Source: Marinobacter koreensis
GTDB lineage: Bacteria; Pseudomonadota; Gammaproteobacteria; Pseudomonadales; Oleiphilaceae
DNA: 64,000 nt
Assembly: GCF_023156285.1 (NCBI RefSeq)
Contig: NZ_JAKZAJ010000001.1
Span: 310,001 to 374,000 of the forward strand
Direction of reading: 5' to 3'
Part shown: positions 32,685 to 41,788 of the stretch, one piece after another
Layout of the letters: each line of letters opens with the position of its first letter
Position numbering within the stretch: position 1 is the first letter of the stretch
Translations under genes and position numbers: made by a program
The notes under the pieces: model-generated
What the model saw: only the letters and a program-made list of their open reading frames with translations
Told to the model about the DNA's origin: nothing
The model's database searches: none

Positions 32685-34034
32685 TTACTCTGTGGCCGGT
32701 TGCTGTGACAGCCTGGTGCCAGACCAGTTTTCCATAAGCCGGCAGGTCACCAGGTCGCCAGTCACGTTGATGCTGGTCCGGCACATGTCCAGTATGCGGT
32801 CCACGCCCATGATCAGGGCAATGCCGGAAGCTGGCACGCCCACGGTATCCAGGACCATGGCCAGGATCACAATTCCCACGCCAGGGGTGGCCGGCGAACC
32901 GATCGATGCGCCCACAGCCATGGCCACCACCAGTGCCAGGCTGCCCATGCCCAGGTCGATGCCATAGACCTGGGCCAGGAATACGGTGGCCACTGCCTGA
33001 TACAGGGCCGTGCCGTTCATGTTGATGGTGGCCCCCAGTGGAATCACAAATTCCGCAATCGAGGGGCGTACCCCCAGTTTGTCCTCGGCTGTCCGGATAG
33101 ACAGGGGCATGACCGCGGCGGAGCTGGATGTGGAGAAGGCCAGCAGCAGAACGTCCCGGGTATCTTTAAGGAATTTCAGGGGCGGTTGGCCGACGGCTAC
33201 CTTGAGAAATACCAGGTATACGGCCATGAGTACTAGCAGGGCAATCAGGACTGTCATTACATAGGCGGCCATGCCGATCATGGACCTGAAACCGATCGTG
33301 GTAGTGAGTTGGGCCATTAGCCCGAATACCGCGAACGGGGCGAGCCGCATCGCCCATTTCACCACCGTCATGCAGATCTGCTGAAGAGAATCGAGCAGAT
33401 CCAGCATCGGGCGGGATTTCTCCGGTGCCATGGTGACCAGTGCGATGCCGACGATGATCGAGAAAATGACGATCTGCAGCATCTGTCCCTGGACCATCGC
33501 GTCCAGCGGGTTGCCAGGCAGCAAACCGATCAGGGTACCGGGCAGGTCGCCGAGGGCGGGTACCGTCTGAGCGAGTTCCTGGCCTTCTGCCGGGGCGGGC
33601 GGCGCCATCAGGCCCGTCATCATGTCACCCGGACTGATCAAGTCTCCGATCCAGAGGCCGATGGATGCGGCCAGCGCAGTGGTTACGACGAAGAACGCCG
33701 AAACCCGAACGCCCAGTTTGCGCAGCTGGTCCAGGTTTTCACTGGCCGCCAGGCCCCGGATCACAGAGGCAACAACCAGTGGGATCACGATCATCTGGAT
33801 TGTCGCAAGGAACAGTTGTCCCGGAAATGCCAGCCAGTTACCGATGAGCGTGCCAGTGGCGGGGGACACCAGGCCGACGGATGGCCCCAGGAGCGTTCCG
33901 GTGATCAGGCCCAGTCCCATGCCAATCAGAACCTTGAGCCATAGCCGGCCCTTGACCAGTCCTGACAGGTACACGCTCAGGTGCCGAAAGGGCCGCAGAG
34001 GGGCCTCGGTGAAATTTCCCTTGTGATCTGTCAT
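32685..34034 (-). CDS. Dicarboxylate/amino acid:cation symporter (DAACS family)
   Basis: A 449-residue transporter of the GltP/DctA fold with about eight helices and two re-entrant loops. Family motifs: 'STSSSAAVMPLSI' (HP1 Ser-rich tip), 'GATINMNGTALY' (TM7 with the sodium-binding NMDGT-like stretch) and 'GSPATPGVGIVILAMVL' (HP2). The Asp in TM8 is present in 'MGVDRILDMCRTSINVTGD'. NMNGT replaces NMDGT, as in many bacterial members. The substrate could be glutamate, aspartate or C4-dicarboxylates. ATG 34034 starts MTDHKGNF; upstream extension is unlikely. Confidence 0.9.
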   Translation of the reverse strand: MTDHKGNFTEAPLRPFRHLSVYLSGLVKGRLWLKVLIGMGLGLITGTLLGPSVGLVSPATGTLIGNWLAFPGQLFLATIQMIVIPLVVASVIRGLAASENLDQLRKLGVRVSAFFVVTTALAASIGLWIGDLISPGDMMTGLMAPPAPAEGQELAQTVPALGDLPGTLIGLLPGNPLDAMVQGQMLQIVIFSIIVGIALVTMAPEKSRPMLDLLDSLQQICMTVVKWAMRLAPFAVFGLMAQLTTTIGFRSMIGMAAYVMTVLIALLVLMAVYLVFLKVAVGQPPLKFLKDTRDVLLLAFSTSSSAAVMPLSIRTAEDKLGVRPSIAEFVIPLGATINMNGTALYQAVATVFLAQVYGIDLGMGSLALVVAMAVGASIGSPATPGVGIVILAMVLDTVGVPASGIALIMGVDRILDMCRTSINVTGDLVTCRLMENWSGTRLSQQPATE

Positions 34035-34111
34035 CGTTGGAGCATCCGTGTTCTTGCCATGTGTCCACCTGAGCCTAGACTGAAAGCAGTCCAATCATAA
34101 AAGGAAATAGC

Positions 34112-34351
34112 ATGCCATTCTCTCCGAACCACCTTTCCGAACTCAATCTCTTGCTCCAGTTCCCTTCTACGTCCACCCAGGAAGGTATCAAGGTTCACAG
34201 TCATTCGGCCGCCCCCGAGACCGTACGTGCTGCCGAGAGCCTGTTTTCGAAGGGCCTGATCAGTCAGAAAGACGGCGGTTACCTGACTCCGCTGGGCAGC
34301 GAAGCGGTTGAACTGACCGAAAAGCTACAGGGCATTCTTGCCAGCCAGTGA
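34112..34351 (+). CDS. TIGR02647 family small protein
   Basis: A 79-residue protein (MPFSPNHLSELNLLLQFPSTSTQEGIKVHSHSA...) matching the TIGR02647 family of small gammaproteobacterial proteins of unknown function. It has an N-terminal helix, a central 'AAPETVRAAESLFSKGLI' helix and 'DGGYLTPLGSEAVELTEKLQ', resembling a small winged-helix-like unit. It is divergent from the symporter gene. Confidence 0.75.
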   Translation: MPFSPNHLSELNLLLQFPSTSTQEGIKVHSHSAAPETVRAAESLFSKGLISQKDGGYLTPLGSEAVELTEKLQGILASQ

Positions 34352-34474
34352 GAGCGGTGTAAGTGACTTCCACAGGTTGTGCCCTTTGGTGGTGACCGCC
34401 GGGTCGCGTTAGTCTGGTGATCGGCTGGAGCGCTTTTCAACGCGCGTCCCAATTGGCAACGGGTGGAGAATCTG

Positions 34475-35233
34475 GTGTCAGAGTCCGAACCGAAACAACG
34501 AGCCAGCTGGATTGCCTCTCCCCTCCTGTGGATAGTCGGCAGTGCTCTGGGGGTGGGGCTCCTTGTGGCAGCACTCTATGCATTTGGTGTCCACCACCAG
34601 ATCGTGGCACTGCTCCAGTGGATTGATCGCCAGGGCGCCTGGGCTGCGGTTCTGTTCATCGTTCTGATGGCGCTGGCCATGTTGCTGCTGTTGCCGGGCA
34701 TTTTGCTGACAACCGGAGCCGGCTTTGTTTTCGGTGTCTTGCCGGGGACCGCTTATGTGGTCATAGGAACCACGCTGGGCGCCGCCCTGGCATTCCTGAT
34801 CGCAAGACACATGTTTGGCGAAAGCGCGCATATCTACATTCGAAACCGGGCGAAGCTGTCGATGGTCACCGACGAGATGGCCCCCCACGGCTGGAAGATT
34901 GTCCTGCTGACGCGTCTGGTGCCCTTTTTCCCCGGGAAGTTGTCGAATTACCTGTTCGGTTTGACCAGCTTCTCGTTCCCGGGGTTTGTGGCCGGGACGT
35001 TTCTTGGTGTGATCCCGTTTTCCCTTCATAACGTCTACATCGGCTCCATTGCTGCGGATCTGTCCACAATGGGGGCGCGAGAGACGGCAAGAACGCCCCT
35101 GGAGTGGGCAATCTACGGCGCGGGCTTTATTGGCACGGTTCTGGCGGTGGCCTTCCTCAATCGTCTCGCCCGACGTGCCCTGGCGCGGTATCGCATGGAA
35201 ACAGAGCCTACGACGAAGGAGGATTCCGAATGA
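34475..35233 (+). CDS. TVP38/TMEM64 (SNARE-associated/DedA-like) membrane protein
   Basis: A 252-residue inner-membrane protein. GTG 34475 is chosen over GTG 34463 because GGAG lies 6 bases before it. Hydrophobic segments occur around residues 15-40, 55-80, 84-110, 165-190 and 215-235. The signature 'FPGKLSNYLFGLTSFSFPGFVAGTFLGVIPFSL' near 147-180 is typical of the VTT domain. Related DedA proteins act in lipid scrambling and membrane homeostasis. Its stop overlaps the start of the glycosidase-like gene (ATGA), so the two are translationally coupled. Confidence 0.88.
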   Translation: MSESEPKQRASWIASPLLWIVGSALGVGLLVAALYAFGVHHQIVALLQWIDRQGAWAAVLFIVLMALAMLLLLPGILLTTGAGFVFGVLPGTAYVVIGTTLGAALAFLIARHMFGESAHIYIRNRAKLSMVTDEMAPHGWKIVLLTRLVPFFPGKLSNYLFGLTSFSFPGFVAGTFLGVIPFSLHNVYIGSIAADLSTMGARETARTPLEWAIYGAGFIGTVLAVAFLNRLARRALARYRMETEPTTKEDSE

Positions 35234-37419
35234 GCTGGCTGAGATGGTTCCCCTGGCGTTTCATCGTGAAGCGGGTGGCCCGTCGGCACGGCTTTCTGGA
35301 CCCGATTGCGTTACTGAGCAAACTGCACGGCTTTGCCCAGCCGTCGGAAGTTGGTGAACCCATCGAACTGTTAAGGGCGGGGGTGGTCTTTCATGCCCGC
35401 GGACTGATCAACAGCCGGGTCATCCAGCACAATCTGGACTGGGTGTGGCCTTATTGGGTGGAACGTCAGTTCGATCCACTCGACAAGGCCTTTGTACCCC
35501 GTGCCTTTTCCATCACACACATCAATCTGACCAATCGCAACTGGACTGCCGTAGGGCAGCCGGATGTGGATGAGCTCCCCATTGTCGATCCCCGGGGATT
35601 GTTGACGCCGTTTTACGACGGCTGGTCCCTTGATGGCTGGCTGTTGGCCGACGACGGCCGTTGCCTGCTGCCATCCAGGGCCCGGTACTGTCGTCAATGG
35701 CAGGAACCCGGGGGCATTCCGACGATCGTGACTGAAACCGAGGAGGACGGGCTGCGCCTCATCACTCGCAGCCGGGTTGAAGTAGCGGATGGCCAGCCGG
35801 TGTGCAAGATGACGCTGGAGGCAGACTCAAAGGTCTCCGGATCGCTGGTGGTATCGCTTCGGCCTGCCAATCCGGAGGGCGTGAGCTTCGTGCACCGGGT
35901 CCAGCTCCGGGCGGATCGCGACGGCTGGTTTGTGGACGACAAACATACCGTTCGATTCAGCCAGGCCGTCGCGTCTCACCACGTTTCCGATTATCACCAG
36001 GGCGATGTGCACATCCATCTGAAAGACCGGAGCGAGGAGACTCAGGGACAGTGTGATGTGGGTATGGTGACCGCTGCTGCATTGTTCCCCGTCCGCGCCG
36101 GGGAGCCATGCTCGTTGACCGTGAGTGTTCCGCTGACTGATTCCGACGCAGCGATCATCGGTCCCGACGCGTGGTTTCAGGAGCAGGACAAAGTGGCTCG
36201 GCTGGATTGTCCGGATGACCGGTACCAGGCGCTGTACCAGGCCGCAATCAATTCTCTGATCCTCCATTCGCCGGCCGACGTCTATCCAGGGCCCTACACC
36301 TACAAGCGATTCTGGTTTCGCGATGCGGCGTTCATCGTCCATGCGCTGTTATGCGCTGGCCTGACCGAACGTGCGGAGCGGGCGTTGAATCGCTTTGAAA
36401 CCCGTCAGATGCGGGATGGCTATTTCCGCTCCCAGGAAGGGGAATGGGATGCCAACGGTGAAGTGCTCTGGATCATGGAGCGTTTCTGCGCACTGACCGG
36501 CCAGCCGTTGCCTGAGCACTGGAAAGAGGCCGTGCGCAAGGGCGGACGATGGATTGGCAACAAGCGACTCCGCGAGAATCTCGAACAGCCCCATGCGGGA
36601 TTGCTCCCGGCCGGTTTCAGTGCCGAGCATCTGGGCCCCAATGATTATTACTACTGGGATGACTTCTGGGGCATCGCCGGGCTTGAAGCCGCCTCGAAAC
36701 TCCTGAAGGGCTCGGACGACAGAGCCAGTAGGGAGTTTGCCGAGACTGCCAGGGCGTTCTCCAGCGCCGTCGACCGGAGTCTCGCGACTTGCGAAAAGAG
36801 GTTGGGGCGCCCCGGTATGCCCGCCTCGCCCTACCGCCGGCTGGACGCAGGTGCCATTGGATCCCTGGCCTTCGGATACCCCACCCAGCAGGCTGAACCG
36901 AACGATCCCCGGCTGCTGGACTGCGTGGAATTCCTGCTGGATCGGTGCTTTGTGAATGGTGCCTTTTACCAGGACATGATTCATTCCGGACTCAATGCCT
37001 ACCTCACTCTGCATGTGGCCCAGGTTCTGTTGCGCGCGGGCGACCGGCGTCACGAGCAGTTGATGGACGCGGTGGCCGATCTTGCCTCGCCCACGGGGCA
37101 GTGGCCGGAAGCGATCCATCCCGGGACGGGAGGCGGCTGTATGGGCGATGGTCATCATGTCTGGGCCGCGGCCGAATGGGTGTTGATGATCCGTCACTGT
37201 TTTGTCCGGGAAGAGGGCGATCGCCTGGTGCTCTGTTCCGGGCTGCCCCGCCGTTGGCTGGAGCAGGATCGGCCGATCCGTTTCGGGCCGGCACCGACGG
37301 CGTTCGGGCCGGTCACGGTAACCGTCGAACCAAGGCAGGGTGAACCGGCACGGGTAACCTGGCAAGGCGACTGGTTTGGACAGCCGCCGACGGTGGATGT
37401 CCGTTTGCCGGATCAGTAA
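35230..37419 (+). CDS. Six-hairpin glycosidase-like protein
   Basis: A 729-residue protein. The N-terminal half is beta-rich. The C-terminal half (about 320-690) looks like an alpha6/alpha6 barrel as in amylo-alpha-1,6-glucosidase and GH15-like families: 'YKRFWFRDAAFIVHALLCAGL', 'GYFRSQEGEWDANGEVLWIM', 'YYWDDFWGIAGLEAASKLL' and 'GTGGGCMGDGHHVWAAAEWVLM'. There is no signal peptide, so it is cytosolic. Acidic residues in these motifs could be catalytic, but I cannot name the family or substrate. It is coupled by a 4-base overlap to the TVP38 gene. Confidence 0.65.
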   Translation: MSWLRWFPWRFIVKRVARRHGFLDPIALLSKLHGFAQPSEVGEPIELLRAGVVFHARGLINSRVIQHNLDWVWPYWVERQFDPLDKAFVPRAFSITHINLTNRNWTAVGQPDVDELPIVDPRGLLTPFYDGWSLDGWLLADDGRCLLPSRARYCRQWQEPGGIPTIVTETEEDGLRLITRSRVEVADGQPVCKMTLEADSKVSGSLVVSLRPANPEGVSFVHRVQLRADRDGWFVDDKHTVRFSQAVASHHVSDYHQGDVHIHLKDRSEETQGQCDVGMVTAAALFPVRAGEPCSLTVSVPLTDSDAAIIGPDAWFQEQDKVARLDCPDDRYQALYQAAINSLILHSPADVYPGPYTYKRFWFRDAAFIVHALLCAGLTERAERALNRFETRQMRDGYFRSQEGEWDANGEVLWIMERFCALTGQPLPEHWKEAVRKGGRWIGNKRLRENLEQPHAGLLPAGFSAEHLGPNDYYYWDDFWGIAGLEAASKLLKGSDDRASREFAETARAFSSAVDRSLATCEKRLGRPGMPASPYRRLDAGAIGSLAFGYPTQQAEPNDPRLLDCVEFLLDRCFVNGAFYQDMIHSGLNAYLTLHVAQVLLRAGDRRHEQLMDAVADLASPTGQWPEAIHPGTGGGCMGDGHHVWAAAEWVLMIRHCFVREEGDRLVLCSGLPRRWLEQDRPIRFGPAPTAFGPVTVTVEPRQGEPARVTWQGDWFGQPPTVDVRLPDQ

Positions 37420-37524
37420 CGGGGCAACTGTACCGTTCATTGGCGATGGCTCTGTTTCTGTCTGGCTACCTGTTAAATCTGTACACTGGTGGCTTGCCCC
37501 TGTCAGAGAGATGGACCAGCCACC

Positions 37525-38421
37525 ATGCCACCGGTTTTCTATTCGTTCTTCGTGCCCGCGCTGTTTGTCTGGCTGTGGAGCACCGGATTTATTGGCGGGA
37601 AATTCGGGCTGCCCTACGCAGAGCCCTTCACGCTTCTGCTGATTCGCATGTTGCTGACGCTGATCCCCCTGGGGATCCTGGCGGTGGCTATGAAATCCCG
37701 ATGGCCGGGCTGGCGTGGTGCCGGTCATCTGGCGGTGACCGGTGTTCTGGTGCACGGCTTTTATCTAGGGGGCGTGTTTTACGCCATTGACCAGGGCATG
37801 CCTGCGGGCGTGGTGTCACTCATCGTGGGGCTGCAACCTCTGGTGACGGCGCTAGCGGCTGTGGTCTTTCTCCGGGAACCGGTGTCCGGCCGGCAGTGGG
37901 CCGGGCTTGGGCTCGGTCTGCTGGGGGTGGCGCTGGTGCTGGTGGAAAAGCTTGGCACTCCCTCCACAGATGCCGGTATCCCGCCGCTCACTCTGGTATG
38001 GGCACTGCTGGCGCTGGTCGGTATTTCTCTGGGCACTGTCTACCAGAAACGCTTCGGAACCGGTGTGGATCTGGTGGCCGGAACGATGATCCAGTATGCC
38101 GCCGCGGCGACGGTGTTCGGTATCGGGGCCTTCACGCTGGAAACCCGCGACGTGCAGTGGACGCTCCAATTCCAGCTGGCCCTTGGCTGGCTGGTCTTCG
38201 GTCTGTCGGTCAGCGCCATTCTGATCCTGATGTGGCTGATTCGCCGGGGAGCGGCCTCCCAGGTGGCGAGCCTGTTCTATCTGGTGCCCCCGGTGACCGC
38301 GCTTGAGGCCTTCCTTCTTTTCGATGAGCGGCTTGGCCCGGTTGCTATTCTTGGGGGGCTGGTGGCCATCACCGGGGTCGGTCTGGTGACGGCCAGGCCA
38401 AAGGCTGCCCGTGCGTCTTAA
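37525..38421 (+). CDS. EamA/DMT family transporter
   Basis: A 298-residue membrane protein with ten hydrophobic helices in two EamA repeats. It starts MPPVFYSFFVPALFVWLWSTGFIGGKF; the second repeat starts near 'LVWALLALVGISLGTVYQKRF'. 'GMPAGVVSLIVGLQPLVTALAAVVFLRE' closes the first repeat. Members export metabolites such as amino acids or nucleotides; the substrate is unknown. The ribosome site is weak. Its stop overlaps that of the convergent dehalogenase gene. Confidence 0.9.
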   Translation: MPPVFYSFFVPALFVWLWSTGFIGGKFGLPYAEPFTLLLIRMLLTLIPLGILAVAMKSRWPGWRGAGHLAVTGVLVHGFYLGGVFYAIDQGMPAGVVSLIVGLQPLVTALAAVVFLREPVSGRQWAGLGLGLLGVALVLVEKLGTPSTDAGIPPLTLVWALLALVGISLGTVYQKRFGTGVDLVAGTMIQYAAAATVFGIGAFTLETRDVQWTLQFQLALGWLVFGLSVSAILILMWLIRRGAASQVASLFYLVPPVTALEAFLLFDERLGPVAILGGLVAITGVGLVTARPKAARAS

Positions 38422-39314
38422 GCGGTATCCATCCGCTTGAGCAAGTCGTTAATCGCATTGGCAAAGTCGACCGGGGAGTCTTCCTGCAGGAAGTGTCCGC
38501 CCGTCAGCGTGATATGCGGCTGATTGGCGGCCCCCGGAATCCGCTGCTGCATATAGTGATCGCCGCCACGAGTTATCGGATCGCCATTGCTGAAGGTGGT
38601 CAGGAATGGCTTTTGCCATTGCTCCAGCACTTTCCAGGCCTTTCGATTAGGTTCGCTGGCGGGGTCATTCGGTGACATGGGAACCAGCGCCGGGAACGCC
38701 CTGGCGCCGGCCTTGAACGATTTGTTGGGGAAAGGCGCATCGTAGGCCCGTCGCTCATCGGGTCCGAGGGTCCGGAACGATCCTGTATTGATGATGCGGG
38801 CAATCGGGAACCAGGGGCTGTGCAGGGCAAACGCACGCCAGATCCGGAAGGCTTTCGGAACCCTCTGGTCACCAGTGGGAAGCATGCCGTTGCCCACCAC
38901 GATGGCCCGGAAACGATCGGGGTTTTCCGCCGCCAGGCGGAGCCCGAGCAGCGATCCCCAGTCCTGGCAGACGAGGGTGATGTTGTCGAGTTCGAGGCCG
39001 TCAATGAACGCCTGCATCCAGTCCATGTGCGCCTGGTAGGAATAATCCTCGATTCGGGTCGGCTTGTCGGATTTGCCGAAGCCGATCAGGTCCGGAGCAA
39101 TCACCCGGTGGCCAGCAGCTGCACACACCGGGATCATGTGTCGGTACAGGTACGACCAGGACGGCTCGCCGTGCATCATGAGGACGGGGCTGGCGGTTTC
39201 AGGGCCCTCGTCCACGTAGTGCATGCGCATCTCGCCAATGTTGAGGTAGTTCGGGGCGAAGGGATAGTCGAGCAGACGCTCGAAGCGCTTTTCCGGTGTC
39301 CTTACGAAATCCAT
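38418..39314 (-). CDS. Haloalkane dehalogenase-like hydrolase
   Basis: A 298-residue alpha/beta hydrolase in the HLD-I (DhlA/DmbB-like) group. The nucleophile elbow is C-Q-D118-W119-G-S, with Asp as nucleophile and the neighbouring Trp that binds the halide. The oxyanion/halide loop is 'MHGEPSWSYLYRHM' and the catalytic His is H274 in 'TGGHFLQED'. An Asp nucleophile with Trp next to it separates haloalkane dehalogenases from esterases. The natural substrate is unknown; members hydrolyse C-Cl or C-Br bonds. It is convergent with the EamA gene. Confidence 0.82.
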   Translation of the reverse strand: MDFVRTPEKRFERLLDYPFAPNYLNIGEMRMHYVDEGPETASPVLMMHGEPSWSYLYRHMIPVCAAAGHRVIAPDLIGFGKSDKPTRIEDYSYQAHMDWMQAFIDGLELDNITLVCQDWGSLLGLRLAAENPDRFRAIVVGNGMLPTGDQRVPKAFRIWRAFALHSPWFPIARIINTGSFRTLGPDERRAYDAPFPNKSFKAGARAFPALVPMSPNDPASEPNRKAWKVLEQWQKPFLTTFSNGDPITRGGDHYMQQRIPGAANQPHITLTGGHFLQEDSPVDFANAINDLLKRMDTA

Positions 39315-39585
39315 CGTTCATCCTCGTGATTTATTCTTGTGGCGTAACGCGCTTTACCTTTTCACCCCTTTGGACGGAATGCAACACATTGTCGTGATTG
39401 TGGATGCGGACCAATGGTGCCGGATTTCGACCAGTGAGGGCCGGAGATACTTTTTGTCACTGACTTTGTGATCTGAACGCGGGATCATACCGTTTCGATT
39501 GGCATAAACGACCATATTGATTGGCAAAAGGTGACAAATCCTTGTGCCGGTCAGGCCTGATCCACTCTGCGGAGGAACACATCGA

Positions 39586-40368
39586 ATGCGCATTTCGACC
39601 TTCATTTTTGGTAGCCGGTCACGCCGCACCTTGTTGGCGGTCATGGGGCTGGTGGCCCTGGCCATGGGCAGTTCATCGGCCAGTGCCGGCGGCAAACTGC
39701 ACATCTACACAGAAAACTATCCGCCTTACAACACCGCCACCAACGGCAAGTCCTATGCCCACAACGAGGACGACATCTCCGGTATCTGTACGGATATGGT
39801 GAAAGCCATGCTCTCCCGGGTGGACTATGACTACGTCATGAAAATGCGGGCCTGGAGTTACGCCTATGACTGGGTTCAGGGTCGTAAGAATCACGGCCTG
39901 TTCTGTACCGCACGGACGGATGAACGGGAAGACCTGTTCCAGTGGGTCGGCCCGCTGGCCTCGATAAAATGGACGCTCTTTGCGGCGCCGGATTCCAATA
40001 TAAAACTGTCGTCACTGGAAGATGCGAAAGACCTGCGCATTGGCGGGTACAAGGGCGATGTCATGTCGGAGTACCTGGCCGATCACGGGTACAACGTGGT
40101 GATGAGCGTATCCGGCGACGTCAATCCCCGGCGCCTGGTACTCGGGGAAGTGGATCTCTGGGTAACCGATGGACTGGTGGGGCCGCTGGTTGCCAAAGAC
40201 GAATATGATATCGAGGGGCTGCGGCCGGTTCTGGTGTTCCGGGAAACCCCTATGTACCTGGCCATGAGTAAGGAAACGGATCCGGCGGTTGTCACCGACC
40301 TGCAGAGGGCGCTGGATGAGGCCCGAAGCGCTGGCGAACTTGACCGCATTGTCGCCCAGTATCAGTAG
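39586..40368 (+). CDS. Periplasmic solute-binding protein, family 3 type, orphan
   Basis: A 260-residue exported protein: a long signal peptide (MRISTFIFGSRSRRTLLAVM... to SASA at about residue 34) followed by 'GKLHIYTENYPPYN', the start of a type 2 periplasmic-binding fold (SBP family 3). The second lobe contains 'LRIGGYKGDVMSEYL' and 'LVLGEVDLWVTDGLVG'. No permease or ATPase gene adjoins it. It may serve a distant ABC system or be a sensor partner. GGAGG lies 9 bases before the ATG. The 271 bases upstream of it hold no gene I can support. Confidence 0.82.
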   Translation: MRISTFIFGSRSRRTLLAVMGLVALAMGSSSASAGGKLHIYTENYPPYNTATNGKSYAHNEDDISGICTDMVKAMLSRVDYDYVMKMRAWSYAYDWVQGRKNHGLFCTARTDEREDLFQWVGPLASIKWTLFAAPDSNIKLSSLEDAKDLRIGGYKGDVMSEYLADHGYNVVMSVSGDVNPRRLVLGEVDLWVTDGLVGPLVAKDEYDIEGLRPVLVFRETPMYLAMSKETDPAVVTDLQRALDEARSAGELDRIVAQYQ

Positions 40369-40390
40369 TCTGCCGGGGCTCGTGATGTGA

Positions 40391-40903
40391 TCAGAACCAG
40401 ATGCCGACGGTTGGTTGTTGTTCCGTCTGGAGAATATTGATGCCCCTGGCTTTCAGTGCATGCACCAGGGCATCGGTGTCGGCGTTGTTGAGAAAATCGC
40501 CCAGTGGGATCTGTTGTTGCCTGTTGGCCAGACGGACTCTGTGGCAGTCGAAAGGTGTGTTGGGGGGGAAGGATTCCAGGCGTGTATTGCGGACCGGCAG
40601 GATCCAGTCATGTTCCTTGCGGTTCAGGCCGGATTCTATGTGAATCGTGTCTCCCTCAATAGTCACCACCTCTTTGCGCTGGCAGTTTCGGGAGGTAACG
40701 TAGATGCCAGCGGCGACGCCCATCAATTCCAGTCCGGCAAAGGGCAGTATGAACCAGACGCCAGCCAGAGCCCAACCACCGGCGATGATCCCGGAGACCA
40801 GAGCCAGCAAAAGCCAGATCCGAACATTTCCGCGCCAGCTCAGGGAACGGTTCGGGGTGAGCAGGAGGCGAAGACCTCCAGGGTAACGTAAGCGTTCGAC
40901 CAT
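40391..40903 (-). CDS. DUF2244 family integral membrane protein
   Basis: A 170-residue protein with two adjacent helices (about residues 29-48 and 50-69) in the context 'LTPNRSLSWRGNVRIWLLLA', which is the DUF2244 signature. The C-terminal half is soluble and beta-rich ('VVTIEGDTIHIESGLNRKEHDW', 'NRQQQIPLGDFLNNAD'). DUF2244 genes usually sit near cytochrome oxidase genes, but not here. Function unknown. Confidence 0.85.
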   Translation of the reverse strand: MVERLRYPGGLRLLLTPNRSLSWRGNVRIWLLLALVSGIIAGGWALAGVWFILPFAGLELMGVAAGIYVTSRNCQRKEVVTIEGDTIHIESGLNRKEHDWILPVRNTRLESFPPNTPFDCHRVRLANRQQQIPLGDFLNNADTDALVHALKARGINILQTEQQPTVGIWF

Positions 40904-41116
40904 GATCCTCGACCTCCTGGCTCCCGGGAGAGCGGTGTTTGGATCGGTGTTTCTTGATCATAGTCAAAGAACTTCGATCTGGATAAATTTTGATCACCCT
41001 GGTGGCGTCGGATGAGCTTTAACGGGGCCTGAATGTTAGCCTGATAGCAGGGCGCGTACGTCCGGACGCTCGACGGCCCCTGACATTGCATTGAAGCGAC
41101 AAAAGGATTCTGAATC

Positions 41117-41785
41117 ATGAAGGCGATGGTTTTGGGAGCAACCGGTTTGACCGGCCACCTGGTGGTTCAGGGGCTGCTTGCCCGAGAAGAAATCGAGTCG
41201 GTGACGGTGCTGGTTCGCCGTCCTCTTGAACTGGAGCATCCCAGGCTCATTCAGCATCAGGTCGATTTCGATTCGCTGGACAGTCACGCGGATCTTTTTG
41301 CGGTGGACGCCCTCATCTGCTGTCTGGGCACCACCATCCGGACCGCCGGATCCCAGGCCAGGTTCCGGGAGGTGGATTACGGTTATCCATTGGCCGCAGC
41401 CCGACTCGCCCGGGAGCAGGGCGCCCGGGCACTGATCCTGATGTCGGCCATTGGTGCGTCATCCTCGTCCACGATTTTCTATAATCGGGTGAAAGGGGAG
41501 CTGGAGGATGCTGTTCGGGAACTGGGTTATCCCTACCTGTCGATCTATCATCCCAGTCTGCTGCTCGGCGACCGACAGGAGCACCGAAAGGGTGAGGAGC
41601 TCGGTCAGATGGCGATGCCGCTTATCAACCGGGTGTTGCTTGGCCCATTGGACAAATATCGCGCGATCAAGGCCGAAACCGTGGCGACCGCTATGGTGAA
41701 TGAAGCCTGTGCGCTGTCTGACGGAGAGGAGCCACAGGGCAGCTGGACCCGGGAATATCCGGACATCGTCGCCCTTGCCGGCTAA
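41117..41785 (+). CDS. NAD(P)-binding Rossmann-fold oxidoreductase, HTATIP2-like
   Basis: A 222-residue atypical short-chain dehydrogenase. The N-terminal 'VLGATGLTGHLVVQGLL' is a GxxGxxG NAD(P) motif, followed by 'CCLGTTIRTAGSQARFREVDY' and 'SAIGASSSSTIFYNRVKGELE' with the conserved Tyr/Lys pair (YNRVK). This is the HTATIP2/YwnB-like group, often annotated as NAD-dependent epimerase or oxidoreductase. Substrate unknown. It is convergent with the LysE-family gene. Confidence 0.85.
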   Translation: MKAMVLGATGLTGHLVVQGLLAREEIESVTVLVRRPLELEHPRLIQHQVDFDSLDSHADLFAVDALICCLGTTIRTAGSQARFREVDYGYPLAAARLAREQGARALILMSAIGASSSSTIFYNRVKGELEDAVRELGYPYLSIYHPSLLLGDRQEHRKGEELGQMAMPLINRVLLGPLDKYRAIKAETVATAMVNEACALSDGEEPQGSWTREYPDIVALAG

Positions 41786-41788
41786 GGA

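Noticed and set aside
36349..37755. A 468-residue antisense frame over the glycosidase-like gene
   Set aside because: Low complexity, Gln/Arg/Pro-rich, and overlaps both the glycosidase-like and EamA genes, which have family likeness.
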